A stretch of 48,770 bases of DNA, from NCBI GenBank assembly GCA_045611785.1, contig JAZKXV010000031.1, positions 1-48,770 on the forward strand. Direction: 5' to 3'. Below the pieces are notes generated by a model. The model ran no database searches and was not told where the DNA came from. It saw nothing but the letters and a program-made list of their open reading frames with translations. How positions within the stretch are numbered: position 1 is the stretch's first letter; the number at the start of each line of letters is the position of its first letter. Source of the stretch: JAFTYO01 sp045611785 (lineage in GTDB: Bacteria; Pseudomonadota; Alphaproteobacteria; RF32; CAG-239). The translations under genes and the position numbers were made by a program. Shown here in pieces: positions 25,651 to 33,582 of this stretch.

Positions 25651-26481
25651 TTATCTTTGCAGATTATTGTTGTCAATTATAAGCAAATTTTTCTTATTTT
25701 CTGCAGTTTTATATAGATCTGATAAATTTTTTTTAATGTCATTATCTAAAAATTTTATACCATGAGCAGCAATATCTTCAGGAATCCCGAATTTTGCTTC
25801 AGCAACGGCACCGGCAATACAGGCGAGGGTGTCTGTATCACCACCCAAAGAAACAGCATTTCTGATTGCATCTTCATATGAAGATGCGTTTAATACACAA
25901 ACAATAGCTGGAGCAAATGTTTTTTTGCAACTGAAATAAAATTTATCCATTTTTTCACGTTCTGTATCAACAGTTGAGTTAAAATCATATCCATATTTTG
26001 CCCCAATGTTAATAATATCCTCGTTAGAACAATCGTTTAATGTTGCATGTATAATTTCTACATAAGCTGAAACAGCATTGATGCTTTCGGGATGATTGTG
26101 AGTAATACATGTAAATTCAATTGCTTTTTCAAGAGCTCTTTTTGTGTTTCTTTCAACAAACGGAATAGGGCTGACACGCATTAAACATCCGTTGGTTTTA
26201 GCTTGATAAGGTTCTCTATTTTCGGAATTTACCCATTTCATAAAACCAGGAGAAAAAGCTTCGTGTCCGGATGGGCTTTTGTTGTTAATGTATTTTTTTG
26301 CCCAAAATACAAGCTTTTCTTCGGCACTGCTACCGTTTACAATCCAATCTGAAGCAGCACAAGTAAGAATTGTGTCATCTGTAAATTGGCATTTGTCATC
26401 AAAAAGTTTAAATTCTTTAGTTTTTATATTGTCAAATTCAAACCTTGAGCCGATAATGTCACCTAAAATTGCTCCATACAT
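25651..26481 (-). CDS. ADP-ribosylglycohydrolase-family protein
   Basis: 276 residues. DraG/ARH-fold hydrolase that removes ADP-ribose from proteins or other acceptors using two Mg2+. Metal-site motifs are in place: GAILGDIIGSRFE at the N-terminus, FTDDT near residue 33, THNHPES near 125 and SLGGDTDTLA near 212. No partner ADP-ribosyltransferase (DraT-like) is in the window, so the substrate is unknown. The ATG follows AGGAGAC. It stands alone between tRNA-Ser and the rpsD leader. Confidence 0.88.
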   Translation of the reverse strand: MYGAILGDIIGSRFEFDNIKTKEFKLFDDKCQFTDDTILTCAASDWIVNGSSAEEKLVFWAKKYINNKSPSGHEAFSPGFMKWVNSENREPYQAKTNGCLMRVSPIPFVERNTKRALEKAIEFTCITHNHPESINAVSAYVEIIHATLNDCSNEDIINIGAKYGYDFNSTVDTEREKMDKFYFSCKKTFAPAIVCVLNASSYEDAIRNAVSLGGDTDTLACIAGAVAEAKFGIPEDIAAHGIKFLDNDIKKNLSDLYKTAENKKNLLIIDNNNLQR

Positions 26482-26551
26482 ATCATGTCTCCTTAAATAA
26501 GAACGTTTTAAATCATAAATAAAAGTTAAGCTTATTACAATTAAAATTTTT

Positions 26552-26683
26552 GCTTGAAAAAAGTTTTTTTTGTGTTATTGTGTCATCACTTCCGAGAAGG
26601 TGGATAATTTTATCCCGTTTTAAATTTAAGTTTAAGACTATCGGGACAATAACATAATTTAATAATAAAAAAGGATTAATCTA
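26552..26683 (+). promoter_or_regulatory. rpsD upstream region: candidate promoter and structured leader
   Basis: TTGAAA near 26552 could be a -35 element with an imperfect -10 in GTTATTGT. The leader can form a CACTTC/GAAGGTG hairpin near 26587-26602 and a longer-range TCCCG (26613-26617) / CGGGA (26642-26646) helix. S4 is an autoregulator in several bacteria, so feedback control here is possible but not shown. Confidence 0.3.
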
Positions 26684-27298
26684 ATGAAAAGTATTGTTTC
26701 TGCAAAGAAAAAAGTAAGTCGTAAATATGTTGTAAACCTTTGGGGTGACGCAAATAGCCCTTTTGAAAAAAGAAGCTATGCACCTGGTCAACATGGTCAA
26801 AGAAGAAAGAAAGCTACCGACTACGGCACACAGCTTTCAGCTAAACAAAAATTAAAAACCTATTATGGTAACATTTCCGAAAAACAATTTTACAAATATT
26901 ATGTTGAAGCTGTTCGTAGAACAGGGGATGCTGCTGAAAATTTAATCGGTTTGTTAGAATCTCGTTTAGATAACTTAGTATACAAAGCAAAATTTGTTCC
27001 TACAGTTTTTGCTGCTCGTCAATTTGTAAACCACGGTCACGTTACTGTTAATGGTAAAAAAGTTAACATTCCATCTTACATGGTTAAAGTTGGTGATGTT
27101 ATTGAAGTTAGAGAAAAATCTAAATCTATGGCAATGGTTGCTGCTTCTGTTGAATCTCAAACAAGAGAAGTTGCTTCTTATTTAGAAGTTGACAATAAAA
27201 AATTGTCTGCAAAATATACTTTTGTTCCTAAATATGAAGATGTTCCTTATGCTTGCATGATGGAACCAAACCTTGTTATCGAGTTTTACTCAAGATAG
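26684..27298 (+). CDS. rpsD: 30S ribosomal protein S4
   Basis: 204 residues, the normal length. Basic N-terminal domain with YAPGQHGQRRKKATDYG, and an S4 RNA-binding domain (about 94-160) with RLDNLVYKAKFVPTVFAARQ, FVNHGHVTVNG and PSYMVKVGDVIEV. A primary 16S-binding assembly protein. The N-terminal Cys cluster of some S4 proteins is absent. Single-gene unit with AAGGA at the start and a strong terminator. Confidence 0.98.
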   Translation: MKSIVSAKKKVSRKYVVNLWGDANSPFEKRSYAPGQHGQRRKKATDYGTQLSAKQKLKTYYGNISEKQFYKYYVEAVRRTGDAAENLIGLLESRLDNLVYKAKFVPTVFAARQFVNHGHVTVNGKKVNIPSYMVKVGDVIEVREKSKSMAMVAASVESQTREVASYLEVDNKKLSAKYTFVPKYEDVPYACMMEPNLVIEFYSR

Positions 27299-27314
27299 TT
27301 TTTCTAAAACAATC

Positions 27315-27345
27315 AAAAAAAGCAGGATTTTTCCTGCTTTTTTTG
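27315..27345. terminator. Bidirectional terminator between rpsD and the methyltransferase
   Basis: Stem AGCAGGA (27321-27327) with TCCTGCT (27332-27338), extended by A-run and T-run on both sides. It serves rpsD on the plus strand and the convergent methyltransferase cluster on the minus strand. Confidence 0.9.
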
Positions 27346-27356
27346 TTTTTGATAAC

Positions 27357-28277
27357 TTATTCGTTTCTAAGTTTAAATATATTATTTTCGTATCCTTGAA
27401 TAGATTTATCTGTTTCTGCTTTTTCTAAACGATACTCAGAATATGCTACATATTCTTTTTCTCTCTCAATGCCTAAATATTTTCTATTTAGTTTTTTAGC
27501 TGTTACTGCCGTTGTGCCCGAACCAAGAAAAGGATCAAAAACTAAATCTTGTGCGTTGCTTGATGCTAAAATGAGTTTTGCAATTAATTTTTCGGGTTTT
27601 TGGGTAGGGTGAGGGGTGTTTTCAGGCATTGACCAAAATGGTATAGATATATCTGTCCAAACATTTGAAGGATGGGTTAACCTGTATTTGTTACCTTCTT
27701 CATTTTCTTGCCAATCTTTAGGTTTTCCTTTTGTATCACGATATGGTGCAATTACCGGACGTAAAATTTTTACATTATCTAAATTAAATGTATATTTTTC
27801 ACTTTTTGTAAAAAACCAAATATCTTCCAGGCAATTTTTCCAGTTGTTAAGAGCTCCGCGACCTTTTTCTCTTTCCCAAGATATGCGGTTTTGTAAGATG
27901 AAATATTTTTGAGCTACTTGCGGAATTGCAAGAGATGTTTTCCAGTCAGAACAAATATATATGCTACCATCATCTTTTAAAATGCGAGCAACATGTTTTA
28001 ACCATTTATCTAACCATTTTTGATATTCCTTAAACTCCATCTGTTTAAATTGTTGACGGCTAAATACCTTTGTTAAATTGTATGGAGGATCAACAATAAC
28101 TAAATCAACGCATTTATCAGGGATAAGAGGTAATGCTTTGAAGCTGTCTTGCCATATAACTTTGTTGGCAAGTTCTGTAGCATCAGCTTTTTTAGTTAGC
28201 TTAATGGACTTTTTAACAAAATCTGATGTTTGTTTATCAGTAAGCTCTATTGTTCGATTACGAGGTGCTTTTGTCAC
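27357..28277 (-). CDS. Beta-class DNA (adenine-N6 type) methyltransferase, orphan
   Basis: 306 residues. Motif IV DPPY at 63-66 precedes the AdoMet site DPFLGSGTT at about 248-256, the order of beta-class methyltransferases (CcrM, RsrI). Between them lie a target-recognition stretch and the TPHPTQKPEKL motif. It lacks the C-terminal domain of CcrM, so it should not be equated with that cell-cycle enzyme. No restriction endonuclease adjoins it. The start is GTG, whose G is shared with the TAG stop of ptsH, so it is probably translated by coupling to the PTS genes. Confidence 0.88.
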   Translation of the reverse strand: MTKAPRNRTIELTDKQTSDFVKKSIKLTKKADATELANKVIWQDSFKALPLIPDKCVDLVIVDPPYNLTKVFSRQQFKQMEFKEYQKWLDKWLKHVARILKDDGSIYICSDWKTSLAIPQVAQKYFILQNRISWEREKGRGALNNWKNCLEDIWFFTKSEKYTFNLDNVKILRPVIAPYRDTKGKPKDWQENEEGNKYRLTHPSNVWTDISIPFWSMPENTPHPTQKPEKLIAKLILASSNAQDLVFDPFLGSGTTAVTAKKLNRKYLGIEREKEYVAYSEYRLEKAETDKSIQGYENNIFKLRNE

Positions 28278-28555
28278 TATTCTTCACCAAATTTACAATT
28301 AACTAATAAAGATAAAGACTTAATTACTTCCTCAGCCTGATTTCCCGAAGCGGAAACTTTTATGGTTGTTCCTTGAGAAGCTGCTAACATCATTAAACCC
28401 ATAATAGAACAACCGCTAACGGTTTGTCCTAATCTTTCAACCTCAACATCTGCATCAAATTCTTCTGCGCATTTAACAAATGATGCTGCAGCTCTAGCAT
28501 GTAAACCTTTTTTGTTTTGTATAATAAGCTCTACGCTACAAACTTCATCGGTCAT
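28277..28555 (-). CDS. ptsH: HPr phosphocarrier protein
   Basis: 92 residues. Phosphorylatable His19 in KKGLHARAAASF and the regulatory-serine region CSIMGLMMLA at about 49-58. It passes phosphate from PEP:EI to EIIA proteins; in alphaproteobacteria lacking sugar permeases the system is regulatory. Between EIIA-Man (7 bases upstream) and the methyltransferase (1-base overlap). No EI (ptsP) or HPr kinase gene is in the window. Confidence 0.95.
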   Translation of the reverse strand: MTDEVCSVELIIQNKKGLHARAAASFVKCAEEFDADVEVERLGQTVSGCSIMGLMMLAASQGTTIKVSASGNQAEEVIKSLSLLVNCKFGEE

Positions 28556-28562
28556 TTTTTAA

Positions 28563-28958
28563 TTATCCTAACAACTGAGATGCAATGTTGATATATTTCT
28601 TGCCGGCATCTTGAGCACCAATTACGGCATCTTTCAGACTAGCTTCTTTGCGTAAAGCAGCTAATTTAATTAACATAGGCAAGTTTAATCCGGCAATGAT
28701 TTCAACATTGGCTTTATCCATTATGGAAATTGCTAAGTTTGAAGGTGTTCCGCCAAACATATCTGTTAACACAATAACACCTTTTCCGCTGTCAACATGT
28801 TTTACTTTGTTAACAATTTCTTCTCTACGTTGTTCCATGTCATCATCAGGACCTATGCAAACAGTTCCTATTTGTTGTTGAGAACCAACCACGTGTTGCA
28901 TAGCAGCTAAAAATTCATCAGCCAAATGTCCGTGAGTAACTAAAATTAAACCAATCAT
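28563..28958 (-). CDS. PTS EIIA-Man-type domain protein
   Basis: 131 residues, single EIIA-Man/fructose fold. Acceptor His9 in LVTHGHLA, and VLTDMFGGTPSNLA near 65-78, the dimer-interface motif of the family. There are no IIB, IIC or IID components nearby, which fits the regulatory PTS of alphaproteobacteria where EIIA-HPr signal to transcription or stress circuits. Its ATG shares a base with the stop of the preceding unknown gene (TAATG). Confidence 0.92.
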   Translation of the reverse strand: MIGLILVTHGHLADEFLAAMQHVVGSQQQIGTVCIGPDDDMEQRREEIVNKVKHVDSGKGVIVLTDMFGGTPSNLAISIMDKANVEIIAGLNLPMLIKLAALRKEASLKDAVIGAQDAGKKYINIASQLLG

Positions 28959-29374
28959 TATTTATTTCCGCCTGTCCATGTTTTAATAGCACCAAATGAT
29001 TTTAAAACTTCATCACGATTTTTTGCTTTAATGAGTTCGTCAGCGCGAGTTTGTTTACCGATAAATATTATTTCTTCAACATTATCAACCGGAACACCAT
29101 AAACACGTTCTACCATTTCGCCTGATAATTCAATAATCATGACAAATTCAGATTCAGCTAAAACATTTCTTGTTTCCGGATCAATTTTATCTAAGCGAAC
29201 AGCTAAACGTTCATCTCTTTTTAATAAAGCTGTTTCTTTTCCATCAAACTCTAATACCGGAGAAACAGGGGTTCCGGCACGTGAGTCAATAAAAATTGCC
29301 AATTCACCATATTTATTTTCAATGATTTCGTAGAAATCTTGTTTTTCAATGATTGTATAATATTGATTTTCCAT
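28958..29374 (-). CDS. Unknown 138-residue protein heading the PTS cluster
   Basis: I do not recognise this gene. The start at 29374 is chosen because GAGG lies six bases upstream; the in-frame ATG at 29380 abuts that site. The protein is acidic, mixed alpha/beta by appearance, with no Walker motif, signal peptide, Cys cluster or membrane span. It occupies the place where alphaproteobacteria often carry hprK, yet it has no P-loop, so it is not an HPr kinase. Tight coupling to EIIA suggests a role in the same circuit. Confidence 0.7.
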   Translation of the reverse strand: MENQYYTIIEKQDFYEIIENKYGELAIFIDSRAGTPVSPVLEFDGKETALLKRDERLAVRLDKIDPETRNVLAESEFVMIIELSGEMVERVYGVPVDNVEEIIFIGKQTRADELIKAKNRDEVLKSFGAIKTWTGGNK

Positions 29375-29450
29375 AGGCATCCTCGTTTGAATAGTTTAAT
29401 TTAATAATATGATAAATGAAGTTTTTGACTGTGTCAATTTTCTTTATCGG

Positions 29451-30296
29451 TTATCTTCCTATATTTTTATTTTTTACAATTTCTGTTTTTTCAATAGTGT
29501 TGTCATTTTCAAAGTGTTTAAGTTTCACCTCAGACTTTTTTGCATTTTTATTAAGCTTTACTTCTTGTCCTGATTTTTCTAAAATCATTTTTGCTAATTT
29601 TTGATCATTTAGCTTTTGTTCACCGGCTTTTACAATATCTTTCATATCCATGTTTTTGGTAGCTTCTTTTCCGCCGAGTTGTTCAATTTTTTTAATACCT
29701 TTTGCGGCTTCAATAACTTTTCCTTCTTCGATTTTTCCTTTAATCCCGAGTTTCCCGCCAATTTCTTTTTTAATGATTTTTTCTTGAGTGTTTTGAGGGT
29801 TGAAAGTGGCTTCTTGCATTCCGGCTTCCAAAGCTTTTTTGCTAATACTGTTAAGACCTGCTTCTTTTGCTAAATTAACTGCAATGTGTAATGCTTCCAT
29901 TTTACCGGCGTCTTGTTGCATTTTAGCATTATGGATAGTATTTTTTTGATTAAAGTCCCTTTTTTCATCTTCGGTTAATGCATATAAAAGAGATGTTTCT
30001 TCCTCTTGTTCAGGCATTTTAATATGGGCAAAGATAGAATCATTTTCATCATCTTCTTCGTCATATATATCTTTAATTTTTTTTCGTAATTTTAATAATC
30101 CTGCCGGTAAATTTTCAGGTTTATTATCACTTTTACTAGACAGAGGTGTCTTTTTATCATTTTTGTATTTTGACGCTTCCTTTGAGTCGTTTTTAAGAGT
30201 TAAGCGTTCTTTATTACCAATACCTTTTTTCTTCCAATCAAATGAAAGCTCTTCTTCTTCGGTATTTTTATTATTTGTATCCAAATTTGTATCCAA
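29451..30296 (-). CDS. Charged, low-complexity protein of unknown function
   Basis: 281 residues, very rich in Lys, Glu, Asp and Asn, no Cys, no signal or membrane segment. The start is TTG at 30296 with GAGG five bases upstream. The N-terminal 100 residues look disordered; residues about 115-250 are probably helical (for example ALHIAVNLAKEAGLNSISKK). Nothing identifies a function. It lies between the PTS cluster and the PAS gene, same strand, with moderate gaps. Composition resembles the 220-residue unknown at 34432, but no clear sequence match. Confidence 0.6.
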   Translation of the reverse strand: MDTNLDTNNKNTEEEELSFDWKKKGIGNKERLTLKNDSKEASKYKNDKKTPLSSKSDNKPENLPAGLLKLRKKIKDIYDEEDDENDSIFAHIKMPEQEEETSLLYALTEDEKRDFNQKNTIHNAKMQQDAGKMEALHIAVNLAKEAGLNSISKKALEAGMQEATFNPQNTQEKIIKKEIGGKLGIKGKIEEGKVIEAAKGIKKIEQLGGKEATKNMDMKDIVKAGEQKLNDQKLAKMILEKSGQEVKLNKNAKKSEVKLKHFENDNTIEKTEIVKNKNIGR

Positions 30297-30359
30297 AATA
30301 ACCTCGTTTGTAATCGTTGGTTTAATGCATTATGTCATATACAAAATATAATGTCAAAA

Positions 30360-32024
30360 TTATTTTATTAAATATGTAATCATTATAGATTCATTTGGCA
30401 ATATCTTTGGTACAACTTCAATATTTTTTCCATCATTTCTTTCTAATCTGAAACGGGCGCATATATTTAAAATGTGCTCAAGCATACTTTGCTTCAGGTT
30501 GTTCCAGTTTTCTTGATGAGAGAAAAACTTTTTTTGCATTTCAATTACATCATTTAAGTTTAAGATGTCTTGCATTTTGATTTTTTCGATATTCCAAAGC
30601 TTTAAGTAACTTTGGTTGAAGTGTTTGAGCTTTCTGTCAGGACCAAATATAAGAACAGCATCAGTAATATTATCTAATATATTTTGCTGAATTCCTAATA
30701 GCTCATTAATCATGCGCGTTGCGGCAAGTCTGTCAGAAACATCTTCAAATGCAAAAATTAAACCATTTGGATGAAGCGAAATTACACGTTTTATAGTTCT
30801 TCCGTCCGGCAGGTGCAATAAATCTTCTTTTGATTCAATTAAATTGTTAAAAAGCTTCAGCTCATTTTCTTTATATGTTTTAAAATCACTAACTTCAGGT
30901 AAAAGTCTTAAATTACGTATTTTTTCCAAAAATTCTGAGTAGTGAGGGTTTGAAGATGTAAAATCAGCGTCTAAGTTCCATAATTTTAAGAAAGATTTAT
31001 TTTGGAAAATGAGCTTTTGAGATGTGTCGAATATGGCAAAAGCTGTTCCTAGTGCAGATAAAACTTCCAAATGAGCGGTCTGATGTATTTTGAAGGTTCT
31101 TTTAACGTTATCTAATTCAGACATATCATAAATTGCACCGACAGTGGAAATTTTGTTTAAATCTCCTTCATGATGGAAAGGAGTTTCCGTAATTTCAAAA
31201 TTGCAAGCTTGTCCATTTACAACTATGTTTATGTTTTGTTTTTGCATTTTATTTGTTAATTGGGCTGTTTGAGCAAGGTTTCTTGCAGGAGGAATTTCAG
31301 TGTCGTCAATGCCGACACCTGTAAACTCAAACTGTTTACTAATTATTTCGTCTTTGTTTTTTAATCCGGAATATTCAACATATTTTTTGTTAACGGCAAT
31401 GATATTAAGTAGATCATCTCTTACCCATATAGGATAATTTAAGTTATCAATTAGGTCTTGTAAAACACTTAATTGGTTGGTAAGAGTTTCTTTTTCGGTG
31501 ATTAGTTCTTCAATTTTAATCATTTCTTCGCTTAAATCACGAAACCAAAGCATATCACAGTATAAATTTCCGTCACTTGCATTAATTCGTGCGCCATATA
31601 TACTCATTTTTCTGGCACCGTTTTTTAATGAAAATGTATCTTCAAAAGGGATATTTTCTTCTTGCATAAGTTTTAAGTATTTACTTATTTTTTTTGCGTC
31701 ATCTTTATAAAAGGCCATTAAGACATCTTCAAAATTGGAAGATGTTCCGTTTTTTAAATTAAGCATGACAGCCAAACGTCTGGAGCAACGCTCTCGGATA
31801 AGTTTGCGAGGGTCTTTAATATGCTCATCAGGATAAACAAAGGCAAAATAGCCATCTTTAGATGCATACATCGTTTCGGCATAACGTTCACGATCTCTAT
31901 TTAAAAAATAGTTTTTTTGTTTAAGTCTGAAAATTGTGATTTTAAATGAAACAACCAAAGACAGCAAAATGGTGCCGACTATAAGACTTAAATATAACAT
32001 CTCTTTTAATAAAAAATTATCCAT
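30360..32024 (-). CDS. Membrane-anchored PAS-domain protein without a kinase domain
   Basis: 554 residues from the ATG at 32024 (a longer in-frame start at 32093 adds 23 unconserved residues; the ribosome-binding site is weak for both). One N-terminal membrane helix (about 9-30), then PAS-like segments: about 195-320 (LIDNLNYPIWVRDDLLNIIA, NKKYVEYSGL), about 325-450 (LSALGTAFAIFDTSQKLIFQ, NKSFLKLWNL) and about 455-554 (ILDNITDAVLIFGPDRKLKH, FNQSYLKLWNI). Alphaproteobacterial relatives run on into HisKA and HATPase domains; this one stops right after ESIMITYLIK. No kinase remnant is readable downstream. Divergent from tsaB. Confidence 0.75.
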   Translation of the reverse strand: MDNFLLKEMLYLSLIVGTILLSLVVSFKITIFRLKQKNYFLNRDRERYAETMYASKDGYFAFVYPDEHIKDPRKLIRERCSRRLAVMLNLKNGTSSNFEDVLMAFYKDDAKKISKYLKLMQEENIPFEDTFSLKNGARKMSIYGARINASDGNLYCDMLWFRDLSEEMIKIEELITEKETLTNQLSVLQDLIDNLNYPIWVRDDLLNIIAVNKKYVEYSGLKNKDEIISKQFEFTGVGIDDTEIPPARNLAQTAQLTNKMQKQNINIVVNGQACNFEITETPFHHEGDLNKISTVGAIYDMSELDNVKRTFKIHQTAHLEVLSALGTAFAIFDTSQKLIFQNKSFLKLWNLDADFTSSNPHYSEFLEKIRNLRLLPEVSDFKTYKENELKLFNNLIESKEDLLHLPDGRTIKRVISLHPNGLIFAFEDVSDRLAATRMINELLGIQQNILDNITDAVLIFGPDRKLKHFNQSYLKLWNIEKIKMQDILNLNDVIEMQKKFFSHQENWNNLKQSMLEHILNICARFRLERNDGKNIEVVPKILPNESIMITYLIK

Positions 32025-32118
32025 TGCTTTATCACTTACGTTAAAAAAAAGTTGTTTGTTTGTAAATTGTATATTATAAACAAAAATACGCAATCTAAAT
32101 TTAAGGGTGTGAATAAAA

Positions 32119-32775
32119 ATGTTTACATTGGCTTTCGATACTACAGTTAACTATTGTTCTATAGCATTGCTTAATGATACAAAGGCTATAGATGTTTATG
32201 AGCAGGAGATGGAATTCGGACAAGCTGAAGCTTTAATTATACAAATTGATAAGATGCTTAAAAGAAACAATTTGGTTTTTAAAGATTTATCTTTGGTGGT
32301 TGTTTGCACGGGGCCCGGATCTTTTACAGGTGTTCGTTCCAGCATTTCTGCTGCAAGAGCTTTTAAAATTGCTTGTCCTGACGTATGTGTTACAGGTGTT
32401 AGTGCTTTTGAAGCATATGCTCAAGAATTGGAAGAAACTGAAAAAGCTGATGTTAATGCTATAGTTATTGAAACCAAGCGTGAAGATTTTTACGTTCAAT
32501 ATTATGATAATAAACTCAATAAAATAATTCCGCCGTTAACTTCATATTATGATGATATTATAAGGTTCTTAAGTTCAAAAAATGTGACTTTAATCGGAGA
32601 TGGTGTAGAACGTTTTTTAAATAGACCAAGCGGATTGAGCTTATATAGTGTTTTGATAAAACCGAAGGTAAATATTCATACATTGGCGTTAGCCGGAATA
32701 AAAAGATATGTTAGCAAAACAGCTGATTTTCCTAAGCCATTATATCTAAAAGCACCAGATGTCTGTGTAAAATAA
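32119..32775 (+). CDS. tsaB: TsaB, tRNA t6A biosynthesis protein
   Basis: 218 residues. ASKHA-fold partner of TsaD in making N6-threonylcarbamoyl-adenosine at position 37 of ANN-decoding tRNAs. Motifs: FDTTVNYCSIAL at the N-terminus, then VVVCTGPGSFTGVRSSISAA near 60-80. The usual neighbour rimI (or a tsaB-rimI fusion) does not follow. Divergent from the PAS gene; 80 bases before ihfB. Confidence 0.92.
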   Translation: MFTLAFDTTVNYCSIALLNDTKAIDVYEQEMEFGQAEALIIQIDKMLKRNNLVFKDLSLVVVCTGPGSFTGVRSSISAARAFKIACPDVCVTGVSAFEAYAQELEETEKADVNAIVIETKREDFYVQYYDNKLNKIIPPLTSYYDDIIRFLSSKNVTLIGDGVERFLNRPSGLSLYSVLIKPKVNIHTLALAGIKRYVSKTADFPKPLYLKAPDVCVK

Positions 32776-32855
32776 AAAAAATAGTAGAAATTTTGATAAA
32801 TTAGCTGTATTTTGCAAAAAGAATTTTTTGTTAACTTATTTAAAAAGAGGTAAAA

Positions 32856-33134
32856 GTGACTAAATCTGAATTGATTGAAAAAATTGCTGCAAAAAATCCT
32901 AATCTTATGCTTAAAGATGTGGAGAAAATAGTAAATGTAATTTTAAATAAAATTATTTCAACTTTAGCTAGCGGTGATAGAGTTGAATTTCGTGGTTTTG
33001 GCGCATTTTCAGTTCGTAAACGTGCACCAAGAGTAGCTAAGAACCCACGTACAGGCGCAAAAGTTGAAGTTGAAGAAAGAAATATTGCGCATTTTAAAAC
33101 CGGTAAAGAACTACATGAAATGTTAAATCAATAA
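32856..33134 (+). CDS. ihfB: Integration host factor subunit beta
   Basis: 92 residues, HU/IHF fold with VEFRGFGAFSVRKR, ARVAKNPRTG-type arm (APRVAKNPRTG) and HFKTGKELHE. The start is GTG at 32856 with AGAGG upstream. The following lapA gene fixes it as the beta subunit by conserved order. Partner of the ihfA product at 20486. Confidence 0.92.
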   Translation: MTKSELIEKIAAKNPNLMLKDVEKIVNVILNKIISTLASGDRVEFRGFGAFSVRKRAPRVAKNPRTGAKVEVEERNIAHFKTGKELHEMLNQ

Positions 33135-33178
33135 TTTTATTGAATATTTTATAAAATTGTAATGAAAGGGTTTTGATT

Positions 33179-33568
33179 ATGAATTTTATCAGAGGTTTAA
33201 TAAAAATTCCGCTACTAATAATCATTGTTATTTTTGCGGTTATTAACAATGAGTTTGTAAAATTTACATTAAAGCCCTTTGATGTTGACATCAGTATTAC
33301 TTTAAGTGTTTTAATTTTGGTCTTATTTTTTGCCGGTTATATTTTTGGAAGATTTGACGGCTATATTGCAAATGCTCCGCTTCGTTCTCAATTAAAAAGC
33401 CATAAAAAGACTAATAAAGTACTCAATAAAGAACGTGAAAAGTTGCATGCAACAGTTTCCAATTTGCAAGAAAATATTGAAAATTTAAAACAAAAGGAAA
33501 CATTGCCGCCAAAAGTTACACTTAAAGAAAAAGTTTCTAAATTTTTTTCTTTCAAGAAAAATCAATAG
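33179..33568 (+). CDS. lapA: LapA-domain (DUF1049) membrane protein
   Basis: 129 residues from ATG 33179, which has AAAGGG eight bases upstream. Two membrane helices (about 8-26 and 41-62) with VINNEFVKFTL between them, ending in FGRFDGY, then a coiled-coil tail (about 80-115). In enterics LapA works with LapB in LPS-assembly control; here the assignment rests on the domain and the ihfB neighbour. A basic tail closes the protein. 15 bases to accD. Confidence 0.85.
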   Translation: MNFIRGLIKIPLLIIIVIFAVINNEFVKFTLKPFDVDISITLSVLILVLFFAGYIFGRFDGYIANAPLRSQLKSHKKTNKVLNKEREKLHATVSNLQENIENLKQKETLPPKVTLKEKVSKFFSFKKNQ

Positions 33569-33582
33569 CATAGGATAAAAAT

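Noticed and set aside
27357..28277. Calling the methyltransferase CcrM or part of a restriction-modification system
   Set aside because: It lacks the CcrM C-terminal domain length and has no endonuclease neighbour.
28958..29374. Calling the first PTS-cluster gene HPr kinase (hprK)
   Set aside because: No P-loop motif anywhere in the protein.
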